Source: Aquisphaera insulae (lineage in GTDB: Bacteria; Planctomycetota; Planctomycetia; Isosphaerales; Isosphaeraceae). Taken from it: a stretch of 64,000 nucleotides of DNA. A program made the position numbers and the translations under genes. This document shows, piece after piece, positions 45,847-55,159 of this stretch. Location: positions 1 to 64,000 of the forward strand of contig NZ_JAALJH010000006.1 of assembly GCF_011064615.1 (NCBI RefSeq), in the 5' to 3' direction. Below the pieces are notes generated by a model. That model was not told the DNA's origin, made no database searches, and saw nothing but the letters and a program-made list of their open reading frames with translations. Each line of letters begins with the position of its first letter. The first letter of the stretch is position 1.

Positions 45847-46848
45847 TCAAGGCACGACGGTGGCAAACGTCTTGAGCTTGGCCGCCGGCTCGTCCTTCAT
45901 GTCGGTCTCGATGGTGAGGACCGAGTGATAGGGACCGGGCTGTTCCGGCGCCTTGAAGGTCAGCGTGACGAGGTGCGAAGCCTTGGCCCCCTCGGCCGCT
46001 TCCCTGGTCTCGAGCCCACCTTCGTCGGCCGCCATCTTGGTGATCGAGAAGGCCTGGGCCGACTTCACGAGTACCGTCTTCGTGACCGATTGGCCCGGCT
46101 TGACGCCGCCGAAGTTGATGATCGACGGCGTCACCGCGACGGCGCTCTGGACGTTGGCGACGACGGAGATCGGGATCGTCTGCATGTTCGGGTCGTTGGT
46201 GATCAGGGTGATCTCGTCCTTGAGGAACCCGTTGTCGACGCCGGGCTGGAGCGTCGCGGTCAGCGAGTAGGACGAGTAGCCCTCGGCCGTCCGTCCCAGG
46301 TCGCGGAGCTCCGCCTTCACTTTGGAGGTCTGGGTCTTCATCTTGGTGACAGCCCAGCCTGGCTGGCCCCCGGCGTAGGTGATCGTCAGCGAGGCGGGGG
46401 CCATCTGGTCGGACCGGCGAACGATGCCGAAATCGAGCTGGCCGGGGCTGGTGACCAGGTCGCCGCGGATGAAGCAGGTCAGGTTCAGCTCCACCTCGAC
46501 GAAGGAGGGACGGTCGAAGATGACCGTCAGGCCGGAGGGCTTATAGCCGACGAACTTGGTCGTATCGATGGTGGCCTCGATCGTCGTCTGCGTCCCAGGG
46601 GGGATGAGCTTGGCCCCGACGCTGACGTTGGTGCAGCCGCACTTCGTCCGCCAGTCGACGATCCGGAGCTCCTGGTCCGTCCGATTCACGATCGGGAACC
46701 GGTGGACGATCTGCGACCCGCGCGCGACCGTGCCGAAGTCATAGGCCCGCTCCGGGAGCGCCGCGTTGACCCAGTCCAGGCCCTGGCCGCGGGCCGCCTG
46801 GCCGAGGACCGCGACCGCCACGATTCCGCAGAGCAAAATCCGCCGCAT
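45847..46848 (-). CDS. Secreted DUF1573 protein
   Basis: 333 aa. Signal peptide ILLCGIVAVAVLGQAARGQ. The DUF1573 hallmark DFGTVARGSQIVHRFPIVNRT ... TKCGCTNV sits at the start of the mature part, and two further immunoglobulin-like (ASH/abnormal-spindle type) segments follow, DFGIVRRSDQ and NFGGVKPGQSV. The family is abundant in planctomycetes and Bacteroidetes; its function is unknown, probably envelope structure. GGAG is 8 nt before the ATG at 46848. It is the first gene of a likely operon with the glycosyltransferase. Confidence 0.9.
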   Translation of the reverse strand: MRRILLCGIVAVAVLGQAARGQGLDWVNAALPERAYDFGTVARGSQIVHRFPIVNRTDQELRIVDWRTKCGCTNVSVGAKLIPPGTQTTIEATIDTTKFVGYKPSGLTVIFDRPSFVEVELNLTCFIRGDLVTSPGQLDFGIVRRSDQMAPASLTITYAGGQPGWAVTKMKTQTSKVKAELRDLGRTAEGYSSYSLTATLQPGVDNGFLKDEITLITNDPNMQTIPISVVANVQSAVAVTPSIINFGGVKPGQSVTKTVLVKSAQAFSITKMAADEGGLETREAAEGAKASHLVTLTFKAPEQPGPYHSVLTIETDMKDEPAAKLKTFATVVP

Positions 46849-47269
46849 CGACCTGACTCCTTCCCACCCGCCCGATTGGCATCTCGACGGCCCTTCCCCT
46901 CGGACCACGCGTCCCATTCTACCCGCACCGCCAATCATGAAGCCATCCGTACCGATCTGTTCAGGGTTGGTGGCCGGGTCGCGAGTGGACGGGAATATCG
47001 CCGATCACCGAAGGCGAGGTGTGGTGCTGGATCCGAACGTGATCTCCACCGTGGATCGGCCGCGCGAGTCCGGCCACTCCAGCCAAAGCCGGCCGGGGGC
47101 GGGACCGGGTGCGGGGATTGACGCCTTTGTCGATCGCGCGATGCGGCCCGAGGCCGGTGCCTCGAAGGGCGTCGGCCTTGCCGTGCCAGGGGCGTGCCTT
47201 TACGCTGGGGGGTTGCCGCGGCGGGGATCGCCGCGCCGTCGCACCGGTCATGACACTCGGAGTCCGTCG
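46849..47269. other. Divergent promoter region
   Basis: 421 nt between the DUF1573 gene (-) and the VCBS gene (+). No gene is supported; the frames here are low-complexity and GC-driven. A weak promoter-like pair for the VCBS gene, TTGCCG and TACGCT with a 17-nt gap, lies about 80 nt before its start codon. Confidence 0.35.
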
Positions 47270-49678
47270 ATGGTCGTATTCTCGAAGCTCCTCGGGCGAT
47301 GCCGGACGGTGATCGCTCTCCTGGCCTCGGTCGGTTCGCCGATGGTCGCGACGGTCGCCCGGGCCCAGGCCCCGGCGCCTCCGGAGTCGCCCCGGCTGGC
47401 GGAGTACTTCGGGTTCCTGCCGCTGGAAGTCTACAAGTTCGAGCGCCGGATCAGCAGCCTCGCCGTCCGCGACCTCGACGGTGACCGGACCGGCGACGTC
47501 ATCTTCAGCAACAATGCCCGGTCGCGGATCGACCTGTTGCTCAGCGGCAAGCCGCCCGCCGGAGACGCCGAGGCGCGGCCGTTTCGCAAGGATCCGAACG
47601 ACCTCGAGTTCGACCGCCGGATGCGGCCCGTCAACATCCCCGTCAACAAGGAGGTCGTGAGCCTGGACACGGGCGACTTCAACGGCGACGGCAAGCTCGA
47701 CATCGTCTACTACGGCACCCCCGCCGAGGTGGAGATCCTCTACAACGAAGGCGAGGGGCGGTTCGTCTCCGGCAAGAAGATCACCACCGGAGAGGCCGTC
47801 GAGTCCGCCAATGCGCTGGTCGCCGGCGACCTCAACCAGGATGGCCGGGACGACATCGCCCTGCTCGCCGAGAATGACCTGATCCTCATCTACCAGACCG
47901 CGCCGGGGACATTCACCGAGCCGGAGAAGGTGCCCCATACCGCGAGCGGGCCGAGGATGCTCAAGCTGGTGGACATGGACGGCAACGGGGCACCCGACCT
48001 CGTCATCCTGGACGGCGGCAACGATCAGCCGGTCCACATCCGGCTCGCCACCGACGAGAAGAAGCTCGGCCCCGAGCAGCGGTTCCAGGTGGAGAGCCCG
48101 CGAGCCATCGCCTTCGGCCAGATCGACGGCGTCGGCGGCCAGGAGCTCCTGACCATCGAGGGGCAGTCCGGGCGGGGTCGCGTCCTGACGCTGGACGACT
48201 CCGAGGCCGATGAGCAGAACCGCTGGGGCCGCCTGATCTTCTTTGGGCTCTCGCAGGGGGGCGACCGGGGCCGCTCGATCGCCGTCGGCGACCTGGACGG
48301 CGACAAGCGGAAGGACGTGGTCGTCTCGGATCCGTCCAACGCCCAGTTCTGGCTCTACCGCCAGAGTGCCCGCAACGGCCTCAACGCGGGCCAGTCCTTC
48401 CCCGGCCTGCTGGGCGGCCGGACCATCCGCCTGGCCGACCTGGATGGCGACGGCAAGGACGAGCTCTACGTCCTCTCCGACCAGGAGAAGCAGGTCGGGC
48501 GGAGCGTCCTCGACGGCGGCCGGATCGGCTTCCCGGCCCCCTTGCCGATCGTGGGAGAGCCCATCGCGCTCGAGCTCGCGGACCTGGACGGCGACCGCGT
48601 GCCCGAGATCCTGACCATCGCCAGGACCAAGTCCTCCGCCGGCACCGATGCCTTCGAGCTCCGCGCGCTGAAGCGCGAGCCCGCGGGCAGCTTCCGCCCC
48701 TTCCGCTGGGGGCAGGCCGAGTCGGTCGCCGTATCGAGCCCGACCGGGCCCCCGTCGGCCATGCAGGCCCTCGACGTCAATTCCGACGGGCTCACCGATC
48801 TCCTGGTCTTCACCGGCTACGGGCCGCCGACGCTCCTGATCGGCCGCAAGGACGCCCCGCCGACGCCGTTCACCGGCAGCCTGGGCCCCATGGCCGCCGC
48901 CAGCCCCGCCGGCCTGTCGCTCGGCGAGCTCAACGGCCCGGCGATCCTCGTCGCCCAGAACACGTTCGCGCGCAAGCTCCGGCTGGACGCGAAGGGGCAA
49001 TGGGAGATCGCCGAGCAGTACAATTCCGGCCGCAGCTCCGCCCAGATCCAGGGGGCCGCGGCCATCGACGTGGACGGCGACGGCAAGAAGGAGGTCGTGC
49101 TCTACGACCGTGCCAGCAAGTCGCTCCTCTTCCTGAACCTCAAGGAGGGCGTCTATCGGCCCGCCGGGACGCTCGCCGTCGGCGCGCTCTCCTTCGAGGG
49201 TCTCCGCGTCGCGGACCTCGACGGCGACGGCCGGGATGACCTCCTGATCGCCGGGTCGGAACGATTCGGCGTCCTCCAGACCGGTCGCAAGGGGCTCCGG
49301 CTCAAGTCGATCGCGAGCTTCGAGTCGAAGCGGAACGAGGCGAGGCTCTCCGATCTCGTCGCCGGAGACCTCAACGCCGACGGCGTCCCCGACGTCCTCT
49401 ACACCGACGTCGCCGAGCAGATGATCGAGATCGCCACCTACGCGGGCGACCCCACGCTCCTGCCGGCCCTGGGCTTCAAGCTCTTCGAACGCAAGCTCTA
49501 CCGGGCCAACAGCGACGGCGCGGAGCCGCGCGACATCGCGGTCGGCGACGTGGACGGCGACGGACGGCTCGACGTGGTGATGATCGCCCATGACCGGATC
49601 CTGATCCTTCGCCAGGACCCCGGGCCGGGGAAGAAGGACCATCAGGCCGCTTCCCGGACCACCAACCCGGCCGGCTGA
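47270..49678 (+). CDS. Exported VCBS/FG-GAP repeat protein
   Basis: 802 aa. A signal peptide (TVIALLASVGSPMVATVARAQ) precedes many calcium-binding blade motifs of the integrin-like type: VRDLDGDRTGDVIFSN, FNGDGKLDIVYYG, LNQDGRDDIALL, VDMDGNGAPDLVIL, LADLDGDGKDELYV, VDVDGDGKKEVVLY and VGDVDGDGRLDVVMI. These build beta-propellers that bind ligands or partners at the cell surface. GGAG lies 7 nt before the ATG at 47270. It is upstream of and in line with the MotA-like pair (gap 176 nt). Confidence 0.88.
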   Translation: MVVFSKLLGRCRTVIALLASVGSPMVATVARAQAPAPPESPRLAEYFGFLPLEVYKFERRISSLAVRDLDGDRTGDVIFSNNARSRIDLLLSGKPPAGDAEARPFRKDPNDLEFDRRMRPVNIPVNKEVVSLDTGDFNGDGKLDIVYYGTPAEVEILYNEGEGRFVSGKKITTGEAVESANALVAGDLNQDGRDDIALLAENDLILIYQTAPGTFTEPEKVPHTASGPRMLKLVDMDGNGAPDLVILDGGNDQPVHIRLATDEKKLGPEQRFQVESPRAIAFGQIDGVGGQELLTIEGQSGRGRVLTLDDSEADEQNRWGRLIFFGLSQGGDRGRSIAVGDLDGDKRKDVVVSDPSNAQFWLYRQSARNGLNAGQSFPGLLGGRTIRLADLDGDGKDELYVLSDQEKQVGRSVLDGGRIGFPAPLPIVGEPIALELADLDGDRVPEILTIARTKSSAGTDAFELRALKREPAGSFRPFRWGQAESVAVSSPTGPPSAMQALDVNSDGLTDLLVFTGYGPPTLLIGRKDAPPTPFTGSLGPMAAASPAGLSLGELNGPAILVAQNTFARKLRLDAKGQWEIAEQYNSGRSSAQIQGAAAIDVDGDGKKEVVLYDRASKSLLFLNLKEGVYRPAGTLAVGALSFEGLRVADLDGDGRDDLLIAGSERFGVLQTGRKGLRLKSIASFESKRNEARLSDLVAGDLNADGVPDVLYTDVAEQMIEIATYAGDPTLLPALGFKLFERKLYRANSDGAEPRDIAVGDVDGDGRLDVVMIAHDRILILRQDPGPGKKDHQAASRTTNPAG

Positions 49679-49854
49679 CGGCGGACGGCCGGCGACCGGC
49701 CCGAGAAATCGGCATCGCCCGCACAACCGCTCAAGTTGCGCGACGATCCGGCCGATCCAGAGGATGATGCCGATCCTCGCGATCGCGCCGGGCGTTCGTA
49801 TTCCGCCCGGTGGGCGGCGACATTCGATCATCAGTCTCCGGAGGGGGCCCACGG

Positions 49855-51228
49855 ATGGGACGCGGTGCAAACGATTCTCCACGGATGGGTTACTTCGCGG
49901 CGACGGTCATGCTCGTGCTGGCGGTCCTGTTCCCGATCGCGCTCATGGTCTTCGACCCGGACCTCATGTTCCGCCGGGGCTGGGAGCAATACGTCGGCAC
50001 GGGAATCTACTTCTGGGCCGTCTTCACCCTGGCCCGCGAGCTCCGGACGCTCTGGCAGAACGAGCAGGCCTTCGCCGACGCCCCCAGGCTCCTCCAGTAC
50101 ATCGGGGGGATGCTCCAGAAGGCCAGGAGACAGGCCGCCGACGGGGAGAACGCCAGCGACGGCCCGGCGGCGCCTTCCCCCCTGGCGGCGGCCGTCGCCA
50201 ATGACGGCCGGATCCTCCATGTCCGCGTCCGCCGGCTGGTGGGATACGTCCGGGAGACGCACACGCCCTCGGCGGCCCAGCTCATGGAGGTGAATCGCGA
50301 GACCTCCGGCCTGGACCAGGAGGAGGTCGCCGGCCGATTCACGCTCACCCGCTATATTCTCTATCTCCTCCCCGTGATCGGGTTCATCGGGACCGTCGAG
50401 GGGATCTCGAAGGCCCTGATGAAGATCAGCGTGGTCCTCCCGCTGGTCAAGGACCTGGACGCCTTCATGGGCAACCTGACGGGGGTGACCTCGGCCCTGC
50501 AGGTCGCCTTCGACAGCACGCTGCTGGCCCTCTTCCTGAGCGCCGCGCTGATGCTGGTGCAGACGATCGTCTATCGGAAGTCCGAGGCCTTGCTGGGCCG
50601 CGTGGACGGCTGGGTCGTGGAGCATGTCCTGCCCGGCGTGGGGACCAGGGACCCGTTCGCGGATCGGCTGGATGAGGCGATCGGCCCGCACCTCGATCGG
50701 CTGCGGAACGAGCTGGCGACGATCCTGGCCCCGGCCGCGCAGGCGATGCGGGCGGAGGCGGAGAAGATCGGCCAGAGCCTTGAAGCGCCGGTGGCCCAAC
50801 TGGCGGCCTCGATGGAACGCCTGCCCGCGTCGATGACGGCCTTCCAGCAGGGTGCCGCGTCGATCGGCCGCGTCGGCGAGGAGCTGACCTCGATCCGCGA
50901 GCTCGGCGACGCGACCCGCCGAGGGGCGGCGTCCCTGTCCCGGATCGAGACGGCCCTGGCACAGACCGACACCTCGGATCCCCAGCTCGAGGAGATCCGC
51001 CGCGGGCTCGATCGCGCCACGGTCGCCATCGAGAGCCTGTCCACCTCGTTCGCCGCGGCCTACGAGAAATCGAGCCGGACGACGCAGGAACAGCTCGCCC
51101 GCACGCTGAACAGCCTCAAGGATGCCCTCGAGCTGATCAACGTCAGCATGGAGCAGGGCAATTCGCTCTACCGGAACATCGTCAAGAAGATGTTCGACGA
51201 GCGGACCGGCGGCACCCGGGCCGCCTGA
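49855..51228 (+). CDS. MotA/TolQ/ExbB-type channel protein with long cytoplasmic tail
   Basis: 457 aa. Spans near residues 12-32 and 40-60 are followed by the family's core near residues 155-250: LLPVIGFIGTVEGISKAL and LTGVTSALQVAFDSTLLALFLSAALML. Such proteins form pentameric rings that use the proton gradient to do mechanical work on a partner. After the last span about 210 residues form a mostly helical tail (LATILAPAAQAMRAEAEKIG; ALELINVSMEQGNSLYRNIVKKMF), much longer than in TolQ or ExbB and reminiscent of ZorA of the Zorya defence system. The start at 49855 has GGAGGG upstream. Its partner is the 51326 gene. Confidence is high for the family and low for the role. Confidence 0.85.
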   Translation: MGRGANDSPRMGYFAATVMLVLAVLFPIALMVFDPDLMFRRGWEQYVGTGIYFWAVFTLARELRTLWQNEQAFADAPRLLQYIGGMLQKARRQAADGENASDGPAAPSPLAAAVANDGRILHVRVRRLVGYVRETHTPSAAQLMEVNRETSGLDQEEVAGRFTLTRYILYLLPVIGFIGTVEGISKALMKISVVLPLVKDLDAFMGNLTGVTSALQVAFDSTLLALFLSAALMLVQTIVYRKSEALLGRVDGWVVEHVLPGVGTRDPFADRLDEAIGPHLDRLRNELATILAPAAQAMRAEAEKIGQSLEAPVAQLAASMERLPASMTAFQQGAASIGRVGEELTSIRELGDATRRGAASLSRIETALAQTDTSDPQLEEIRRGLDRATVAIESLSTSFAAAYEKSSRTTQEQLARTLNSLKDALELINVSMEQGNSLYRNIVKKMFDERTGGTRAA

Positions 51229-51325
51229 GCGCCGGTGATGGGTCACTGAACGGCCGACGGCCTCCCCCGTCCGTCCATCGGGGCGGTGGAGACGTCGGCG
51301 AGGCGGGTCATCCGAGGACCGAACG

Positions 51326-52090
51326 ATGCGACGGAATCGACGGGGCGGCGGCCACGGGCTGGAATTCGGCGGCTCGGGCGAGGACTCCTTCGTCGCGGTG
51401 GTCGTCACCAAGCTGACGGGAGCCCTGCTGTTCATCCTGGTCCTGACCATGGTGATCATGGCGCTCCTGCCGAAGGCGGCGGACCTCGTCCCGCCCGGCG
51501 CGAAGGGGGAGGCGAACGGCGACGGCGAACGCCCACCGCTGGCGATCTCGACACCCGAAACCTTGCCGGAGGCGATCGCGGGCCGCCCCTATACCGTCGC
51601 GCTGGCGGCGACGGGGGGCCGAGGGCCGCTCCGCTGGTCGGTCGACGGCGAGCTGCCGGACGGACTGGCCTTCGATGCCGCATCGGGGGTCCTTCAGGGG
51701 ACGCCCGCGAAGGGGACTCCCCAGCCGTTGACCCTGGCGATCCGGGTGAGCGCCGGGGATGAGGTGGCGACCCGGGCCGCCCGGCTCCTGGTGTTCCAGA
51801 GCGACCGCCCGCTCTCCACCCCCGCCTGGTGGAAGCCCGGCATCCCGCCGATCCCCTGGCGGGAGTGGCTGGACCACGGCATCGGGTTCCTCGTCCTCTG
51901 GCTGGTCCACCTCGTCGGCATGAATGCCATCGCCGGCCTGGAACGGAGCCGCGGGTCCGACGATGTTTCCGTGGATGCATCCGGCACCCTCCTCCTGACC
52001 AGGCGGTTCGCGGGCTATCGCATCCTGATGCGGATCGGCACGCTCTCCGCGACCGTCGCGCTGGCGGCCTGGCTCTGGGGGGCACGCTGA
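51326..52090 (+). CDS. Membrane partner with putative Ig (He_PIG-like) domain
   Basis: 254 aa. The first span (about 21-48, FVAVVVTKLTGALLFILVLT) resembles the single span of MotB/ZorB/ExbD proteins, but the essential Asp position reads Lys by my alignment. The next 90 residues, from LPEAIAGRPYTVALAATGG through LPDGLAFDAASGVLQGTP, match putative Ig (He_PIG) domains, in place of a peptidoglycan-binding OmpA domain. One or two further spans follow (IGFLVLWLVHLVGMNAI; GTLSATVALAAWLW). It lies 97 nt after the MotA-like gene in the same direction. I infer a stator-like complex of new design. Confidence 0.75.
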   Translation: MRRNRRGGGHGLEFGGSGEDSFVAVVVTKLTGALLFILVLTMVIMALLPKAADLVPPGAKGEANGDGERPPLAISTPETLPEAIAGRPYTVALAATGGRGPLRWSVDGELPDGLAFDAASGVLQGTPAKGTPQPLTLAIRVSAGDEVATRAARLLVFQSDRPLSTPAWWKPGIPPIPWREWLDHGIGFLVLWLVHLVGMNAIAGLERSRGSDDVSVDASGTLLLTRRFAGYRILMRIGTLSATVALAAWLWGAR

Positions 52091-52280
52091 GGGGAGGGAC
52101 GGAGCCGCCCTGGGTTCTTCTCTCACGCCGCGGGACGAAATGCCTGCCGCGGGGAAGATCGGCTGTCCACTTGGCCCGCGAATACCGCTAGAATGGGATG
52201 GGAAGTGCCGAGAGCGGGATCGTGCGCACCGTGGGCATCGATCGCGCGAGCGGCCCGGGGCGGCATCGAGGAGCTTCAGC

Positions 52281-53636
52281 ATGTCTCGCACTCGATTGAT
52301 CTTGGTCATGGCGGGGCTGATCGTCGCCGTGACGGTTGACAGCGTCGGCACGTTCGGCCAGCCGCCCCAGGGTCGTGGTGGATTCGGTGGCGGCCGTGGG
52401 GGCGCCGGCGGTGGCGGCCGCGGCAACAATGGCGGCGGCGGCGGTCGCGGCGGGCAGAATGCCGCCAACCAGCAGCAGCCGACGATCCCGCTGATGGGGC
52501 TGATCGAGTTGGCCCAGAATGACTACGTGCAGGAAGTGCTCAAGGTCACCGACAACCAGAAGCAGTCCCTCAAGAAGCTGGCCGACGACCAGCAGACTCG
52601 CGGCAAGGAGTCGATGCAACGGCTCCGTCAGCAGGCCGATCAGGCGACCACCCGCGCCCAGGCTGAGGCGCAGGCCCTGGCGCAGCAGCAGATGATGGCG
52701 GCCCAGGCCAACGCCGCGAATAACCAGGGACGCGCGGACGGCTCCACCCTGTCGAGCCAGATCAACGGATATGCCTTCTCCAACTACGGGATGAACCAGA
52801 ATCAGGTCGATCCGATGGCCCTGCAGCAGGCCGCCGCGATGCAGGGACAGATGGCCTCGAACGAGATCCGGTCCCAGAGCTGGATGATGATGCGGCAGGC
52901 GATGCGGCGGATGGAGGAAGCCTCGGATCAGCAGGTGGCCCGCGTCCTGGACCGGAACCAGATGAAGCGGATCCGCGAGATCCAGCTCCAGGTCAACGGC
53001 GCCGCCTCGGTGCTTCGCGATGATGTCGCGGAGAAGATCGAGCTCGCGCCGGAGCAGGCGGGCGAGATCCAGCAGACCCTCCAGGAAAGCTCGCGGCTGA
53101 AGCGCGACGTCGCCATGCGCACGAGCCAGGCCCTGCGCGGGCTCACGCCGCAGGCCGCGGGCCAGGGTGATCGCGGCGGACGCCGCGGCAACAACGGGCA
53201 GCCGGCCGCGGCTCCCGACGACGCCACCCTGAAGAAGGCCCTCGAGAAGCCCGACGTGAAGGCCAAGGTCGAGGAGGCCAAGAAGGCGAACGTCCAGGTT
53301 CGCGATCGGGAGTACACCCAGGTCTTCAAGGCCATGGACCGCCGCCAGGTCTCCACCTTCAGGAAGATGCTGGGCCAGCCCTTCGACGTCGACGCGATGA
53401 ACAACCCGCTGTTCCGCGCCCTCGCACGCGAGAAGGCCGACAAACCCGACGCCAAGGACGGCGACAAGGCCGCGGCCAAGGCGGACGACGCCAAGCCGGG
53501 GGCCGACAAGTCGAATGCGACGGCCAAGGCCGGGGACGATGCCGCGAAGCCGGCCGGCTCGGCCAAGAAGCCCAGCCTCAGGCAGCGTCGCGGGCTGGAC
53601 CAGCAGCCCACGCAGGACCCGTCCTCTCCGAACTGA
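52281..53636 (+). CDS. Secreted Gln/Ala/Gly-rich helical protein
   Basis: 451 aa. Signal peptide LILVMAGLIVAVTVDSVGTFG, then a Gly/Arg/Asn-rich low-complexity stretch, then helical repeats: IELAQNDYVQEVLKVTDNQKQSLKKL and LDRNQMKRIREIQLQVNGAASVLRDDVAEKIEL. The C-terminal 80 residues are Lys-, Asp- and Ala-rich. The repeated pattern (x-L-R-x-Q-x-R-L-x-Q-I-x-L-Q) also occurs in the next gene. The function is unknown. GAGGAG lies 7 nt before the ATG. Confidence 0.78.
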   Translation: MSRTRLILVMAGLIVAVTVDSVGTFGQPPQGRGGFGGGRGGAGGGGRGNNGGGGGRGGQNAANQQQPTIPLMGLIELAQNDYVQEVLKVTDNQKQSLKKLADDQQTRGKESMQRLRQQADQATTRAQAEAQALAQQQMMAAQANAANNQGRADGSTLSSQINGYAFSNYGMNQNQVDPMALQQAAAMQGQMASNEIRSQSWMMMRQAMRRMEEASDQQVARVLDRNQMKRIREIQLQVNGAASVLRDDVAEKIELAPEQAGEIQQTLQESSRLKRDVAMRTSQALRGLTPQAAGQGDRGGRRGNNGQPAAAPDDATLKKALEKPDVKAKVEEAKKANVQVRDREYTQVFKAMDRRQVSTFRKMLGQPFDVDAMNNPLFRALAREKADKPDAKDGDKAAAKADDAKPGADKSNATAKAGDDAAKPAGSAKKPSLRQRRGLDQQPTQDPSSPN

Positions 53637-53826
53637 GCCCGAGAGGATCCTCGGACCGGGGCCTGCAAGGCCAGCCGTCCCTATCGGTCGAGCTTGGCCT
53701 TCTCGGAATCCCCGCCTGCTCGTATAAGGTGGCCATCAATTCGGCCGGCGGCCCGGATGTCCGGGCCGGCGGCCGGAGAGGAATCGGTCGCGACCGGATG
53801 CGCGGTGGGCCGGAGGGAGCCGGGAC

Positions 53827-54501
53827 ATGGTGGACGGTCGAATGAGGCTTCGAGCCTTGATTCTGGGAATCATGCTCCCGTGTCTGAACGCGATCGCCGC
53901 CTCCTCGTCCGCCGAGGACTGGAGCCTGCCCGATAGCCGCATCGGGACTCGCACGGCACCGTTGCTTCTCCTGTCCAGGCCGGATGTTCAGGCTGAGCTC
54001 AAGCTGGAACCGCCCCAGGTCTCGGGAGTGCAGAAGGTCATCGGCGATCTCACCCGGCGGGGACTGGCCCTCCGGGGCAAGACCGGGGCGGATGTCATCG
54101 CCGAACGACGGGCCATCGATCAGGCACAGCTCGACTGGCTCAGCGAGAACCTCAGCCGGAACCAGCTCGACCGTCTCCAGCAGATCGAAATCCAGTGGGA
54201 AGGCCCGTCCGCGATGCTCAGCCGGCCCCGGGTCGGAGAGTACCTGAAGCTATCGGACCAGCAACGGCGAGCACTCGCCCAGATCCTGTCGGAGCGGGCG
54301 GCCGTCGCCAACCTGGACGCCGCCAGGCGGAGGACGCAGGGACTGGCCCTCGAGGAAAGGGCCCAGGCACTGCTTTCATCCTCCCAGCGCGAGCTCTGGT
54401 CCCAGCTCGTCGGCTCCCCGCTGGCGTGTTTTCAATCGGGACCGAACGCGACCCGCGACCCGGCCACGCAACGGGCCGGACACACGACCGTCAAGCCCTG
54501 A
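53827..54501 (+). CDS. Secreted helical protein related to the preceding gene
   Basis: 224 aa. Signal peptide ALILGIMLPCLNAIAASSS. The body has LLSRPDVQAELKLEPPQVSGVQKVI and LSRNQLDRLQQIEIQWEGPSAMLSRPRVGEYLKLSDQQRRALAQIL, the same pattern as in the 52281 gene. The family resembles LTxxQ/Spy-like exported proteins in layout only. GGGAG is 7 nt before the ATG at 53827. Confidence 0.75.
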   Translation: MVDGRMRLRALILGIMLPCLNAIAASSSAEDWSLPDSRIGTRTAPLLLLSRPDVQAELKLEPPQVSGVQKVIGDLTRRGLALRGKTGADVIAERRAIDQAQLDWLSENLSRNQLDRLQQIEIQWEGPSAMLSRPRVGEYLKLSDQQRRALAQILSERAAVANLDAARRRTQGLALEERAQALLSSSQRELWSQLVGSPLACFQSGPNATRDPATQRAGHTTVKP

Positions 54502-54505
54502 GCCG

Positions 54506-55015
54506 TCAGTCCTGTTCCCCTGAACTCTCGACGGGCTCCTCGGCTTCGACGCGGCGGAAGCGGAAATCGCAGTAGGCTGCGCCTTCCATCAGCGTTTGCG
54601 TCCTGGTCAGCCGGATGTCGGGACTGAAACCCTCCGCGAGGGCGAAATCTCGCTGACAGGAGAGGCTGGCACCCAGGTCCGCCATCCCGAGGGCCCGGTA
54701 CAACTCCGCATAACGGCACCGCGTGACGTTGAACGACAGCCGATCGGCCGTTTGCTCTTCGATCACCATTTCGAGCGCACCGTTCTCCCGCCACCGGTCG
54801 AGGGCTCCGGCGAACGCGGACAGCGAATGCTCGCCGAGCGACCTGGCCAGGTCCGCTCCGCCTTGCCTGGCCAGATCGGAGATCACCCCCTTGAGGATGC
54901 TCAGGGCTCGTTCCGGCCCGAGTTCCGCGGCGAAGGCCCTGACGACGGGGCCCACGATTCGTGCCTCGATCTCCCTCTGCTGGAGCAACGGTATCCGTGG
55001 CGTTTCCTTAGTCAT
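54506..55015 (-). CDS. L-2-amino-thiazoline-4-carboxylate hydrolase-family protein
   Basis: 169 aa. Matches the ATC hydrolase (AtcB-like) family in LLQQREIEARIVGPVVRAF, FNVTRCRYAELYRALGMADLGASLSCQRDFALAEGF and TLMEGAAYCDFRF, with the family's paired Cys. The known relative opens the thiazoline ring in cysteine production, but most family members have no proven substrate. No partner hydrolase is adjacent. The start at 55015 has a GGGGGG run 4 nt upstream. Confidence 0.82.
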   Translation of the reverse strand: MTKETPRIPLLQQREIEARIVGPVVRAFAAELGPERALSILKGVISDLARQGGADLARSLGEHSLSAFAGALDRWRENGALEMVIEEQTADRLSFNVTRCRYAELYRALGMADLGASLSCQRDFALAEGFSPDIRLTRTQTLMEGAAYCDFRFRRVEAEEPVESSGEQD

Positions 55016-55159
55016 TGGTCCCCCCTGATTGATCGGCTTCCCGCGCACCCATGGGCTCCGAAGTCCGCCGGCCTGGCGGCCTCGCTCCCGGATCCGAGAT
55101 GCTGCATACTACAGGGGTCTTCCATCGCGCGACTGCCCCATTGCGGTGCCTTCAACCCC

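Noticed and set aside
46961..49882. 973-residue open frame on the - strand over the VCBS gene
   Set aside because: It is the mirror of DGDG-type repeats; the + strand frame has a signal peptide, a ribosome site and family motifs.
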